From Glutamicibacter uratoxydans (GTDB taxonomy: Bacteria; Actinomycetota; Actinomycetes; Actinomycetales; Micrococcaceae): a DNA stretch of 64,000 bases. The stretch lies in the NCBI RefSeq assembly GCF_006539925.1, contig NZ_BJNY01000007.1, forward strand, positions 148,576 through 212,575, in the 5' to 3' direction. Below are positions 62,789 to 64,000 of the stretch, piece after piece (position 1 is the stretch's first letter; every line of letters begins with the position of its first letter). The position numbers and the translations under genes are program-made. The notes beneath the pieces are model-generated. The model was given only the letters and a program-made list of their open reading frames with translations. It was not told the DNA's origin and made no database searches.

Positions 62789-63954
62789 CCGCTAAAATCG
62801 TGGGCTACGCCCGCACCCCGTTCATGAAGTTCAACGGGGCGTTCGCCTCGGTGCCGGGTACCGAACTCGGAGCCCATGCCGCCAAGGCCGCCCTGGAACG
62901 CGCCGGAGTCGACGCCGGCGAGGTCCAGCAGGTCATTGCCGGCCAGGTGCTGCAGGGCGGCGCGGGCCAGAACCCTGCACGCCAGTCAGCGGTGGGAGCC
63001 GGCGTTCCGCTGAGCGTCCCCTCCATCGCCGTCAACGCCGTCTGCCTCTCCGGCGCCGAAGCGGTAGTCGCCGCGGCCCGGCTGATCAACGCCGGCGAAG
63101 CGGACGTGGTGCTTGCCATCGGCCAGGAGTCCATGTCGCTGGCCCCGCATGTGCAGCGCGCCCGCGCCGGCACCAAGTACGGTGCGATCGAGCTGATCGA
63201 CACCCTGGAATACGACGGTCTGACCGACGCCGCCGAAAAACGTTCCATGGGTGCCTCCACCGAGGAGCACAATGCAGTCTTGAAGCTGACCCGCGAAGCG
63301 CAGGACGCCGTCTCCGCCGCCTCGCACCAGCGGGCGGCCGCCTCCCGCGAATTCCTCGCAGGCGAAATCGCGCCGTTCACCATCTCCACCCGCAAGGGCG
63401 AGACCGTGTATTCACAGGATGACGGAGTCCGCGAAACCACCACCGTCGAGTCCTTGGGCGGCCTGCGTCCGGCCTTCGCCAAAGACGGCACCATCACCGC
63501 AGGCAACTCCTCGCAGATCACCGACGGCGCGGCCGCGGTGGTGCTCGCCAGCGATGTTGCCATCGAGCGCCTGGGCCTGAAGCCGATGGCCGAGGTTGTA
63601 TCCCACGCCTTCGTCGCCGGCCCGGACCGCACGCTGCACGAGCAGCCCTCCAACGCCATCAAAGCCGCCCTAGCCAAGGCCGGCGCCAGCGCAGATGAGC
63701 TGAAGGTTGTGGAGATCAACGAGGCCTTCGCCGCGGTGTCGGTGCAGTCCACCGCAGCCTTGGGCCTCGATCCGGCGATCGTGAATCCGCACGGCGGGGC
63801 GATCGCCCTGGGCCACCCGATCGGCGCTTCGGGCGCCCGCATCATCGGCACGCTGGCCCGCGAACTGCAGGAAGCAGGCCCAGGGTCGCTGGGTGCCGTG
63901 GGCATCTGCGGCGGCGGCGGACAGGGCACCGCGGTGGTGCTCCGCTCGCTTTAG
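62785..63954 (+). CDS. Acetyl-CoA acetyltransferase (thiolase)
   Basis: 389 residues. Condenses or cleaves acetoacetyl-CoA/acetyl-CoA. Nucleophile Cys about 90 in [15 protein letters not shown], His and second Cys in [24 protein letters not shown] sequence (here [15 protein letters not shown]) and [14 protein letters not shown]. The NAVCLSG motif differs from the usual CGSG of 3-oxoadipyl-CoA thiolases, which argues for acetoacetyl-CoA. Last gene of the operon, followed by a perfect hairpin. Confidence 0.9.
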   Translation: MTAKIVGYARTPFMKFNGAFASVPGTELGAHAAKAALERAGVDAGEVQQVIAGQVLQGGAGQNPARQSAVGAGVPLSVPSIAVNAVCLSGAEAVVAAARLINAGEADVVLAIGQESMSLAPHVQRARAGTKYGAIELIDTLEYDGLTDAAEKRSMGASTEEHNAVLKLTREAQDAVSAASHQRAAASREFLAGEIAPFTISTRKGETVYSQDDGVRETTTVESLGGLRPAFAKDGTITAGNSSQITDGAAAVVLASDVAIERLGLKPMAEVVSHAFVAGPDRTLHEQPSNAIKAALAKAGASADELKVVEINEAFAAVSVQSTAALGLDPAIVNPHGGAIALGHPIGASGARIIGTLARELQEAGPGSLGAVGICGGGGQGTAVVLRSL

Positions 63955-63974
63955 GCTGCACGTTAATTGCTGTC

Positions 63975-64000
63975 GGGCTGCTGGTTGAAACCAGCAGCCC
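63975..64000 (+). terminator. Terminator of the CoA-transferase/thiolase operon
   Basis: GGGCTGCTGG (63975-63984) and CCAGCAGCCC (63991-64000) form a perfect 10-bp stem around TTGAAA, 20 bases after the thiolase stop. The window ends at the last base of the arm, so a T-run cannot be checked. Confidence 0.75.

Noticed and set aside
61431..63954. Operon as pcaIJF of the 3-oxoadipate pathway
   Set aside because: The neighbouring IclR gene invites this reading, but subunit A follows ScoA and the thiolase has NAVCLSG rather than the motif usual for 3-oxoadipyl-CoA thiolases; no other pca gene is present in the window.
1..64000. CRISPR arrays, tRNA or rRNA genes, insertion sequences, prophage
   Set aside because: I looked for regular repeats, tRNA-like cloverleaf ends, transposase or integrase-type proteins and found none.

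Overview
The window is chromosomal DNA of a high-GC actinobacterium. The GC-rich codon use, GTG/TTG starts, leaderless-looking promoters, fused DppDF-type ATPases, the QsuB-type shikimate module and the kdpF-containing kdp operon all fit a Micrococcaceae-like genome (Arthrobacter/Glutamicibacter type). That assignment is inference. I saw no rRNA, tRNA, CRISPR array, insertion sequence or integrase. Genes are dense on both strands and mostly in short catabolic, transport or regulator modules.

Left part (1-11.5 kb). A truncated peptide-type ABC permease is followed by a GntR/FCD regulator, with TTGG-N4-CCAA-like sites in front of both. Next comes a small operon of two DUF4262-like proteins plus two tiny ORFs, then malic enzyme, an excisionase-like HTH protein coupled to a membrane protein, a PLP aminotransferase that overlaps a DMT exporter tail to tail, and the proton-translocating transhydrogenase pntAB. 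A 50-residue protein with a very strong ribosome binding site is divergent from pntA.

11.5-22.8 kb. A shikimate/quinate module (IclR regulator, QsuB-type dehydroshikimate dehydratase, shikimate dehydrogenase, divergent MHS transporter) is followed by a LysR/YeiH pair and a NUDIX hydrolase. After these lie an Abi-family HEPN protein, an acyl-CoA dehydrogenase, and a divergent HxlR/NmrA pair around a perfect palindrome.

22.9-46 kb. Two oligopeptide-type ABC operons lie here. The second (42.5 to 33.9 kb) also encodes an amidohydrolase, an FAD amine oxidase-like enzyme and a cupin. It is flanked by an amidase, an AMP-forming acyl-CoA ligase, two paralogous TetR regulators and a duplicated binding protein. 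The same operator, TGTCA-N7-TGACA, sits in front of the amidohydrolase operon, the orphan binding protein and the amidase. This suggests one regulon for uptake and breakdown of an unidentified amide or amine compound.

45.9-64 kb. A complete kdp potassium uptake operon includes kdpF and a further 27-residue membrane peptide. To its right are a cyanurate/barbiturate-type ring-opening amidohydrolase, topoisomerase IB, a leaderless HicB-like small gene, a NERD-nuclease/helicase fusion and a D-threonine aldolase-like enzyme. An IclR regulator and a 45-residue cationic peptide gene with a structured element behind it follow. The window ends with a ketoacid CoA-transferase/thiolase operon whose promoter repeats the IclR-type palindrome.
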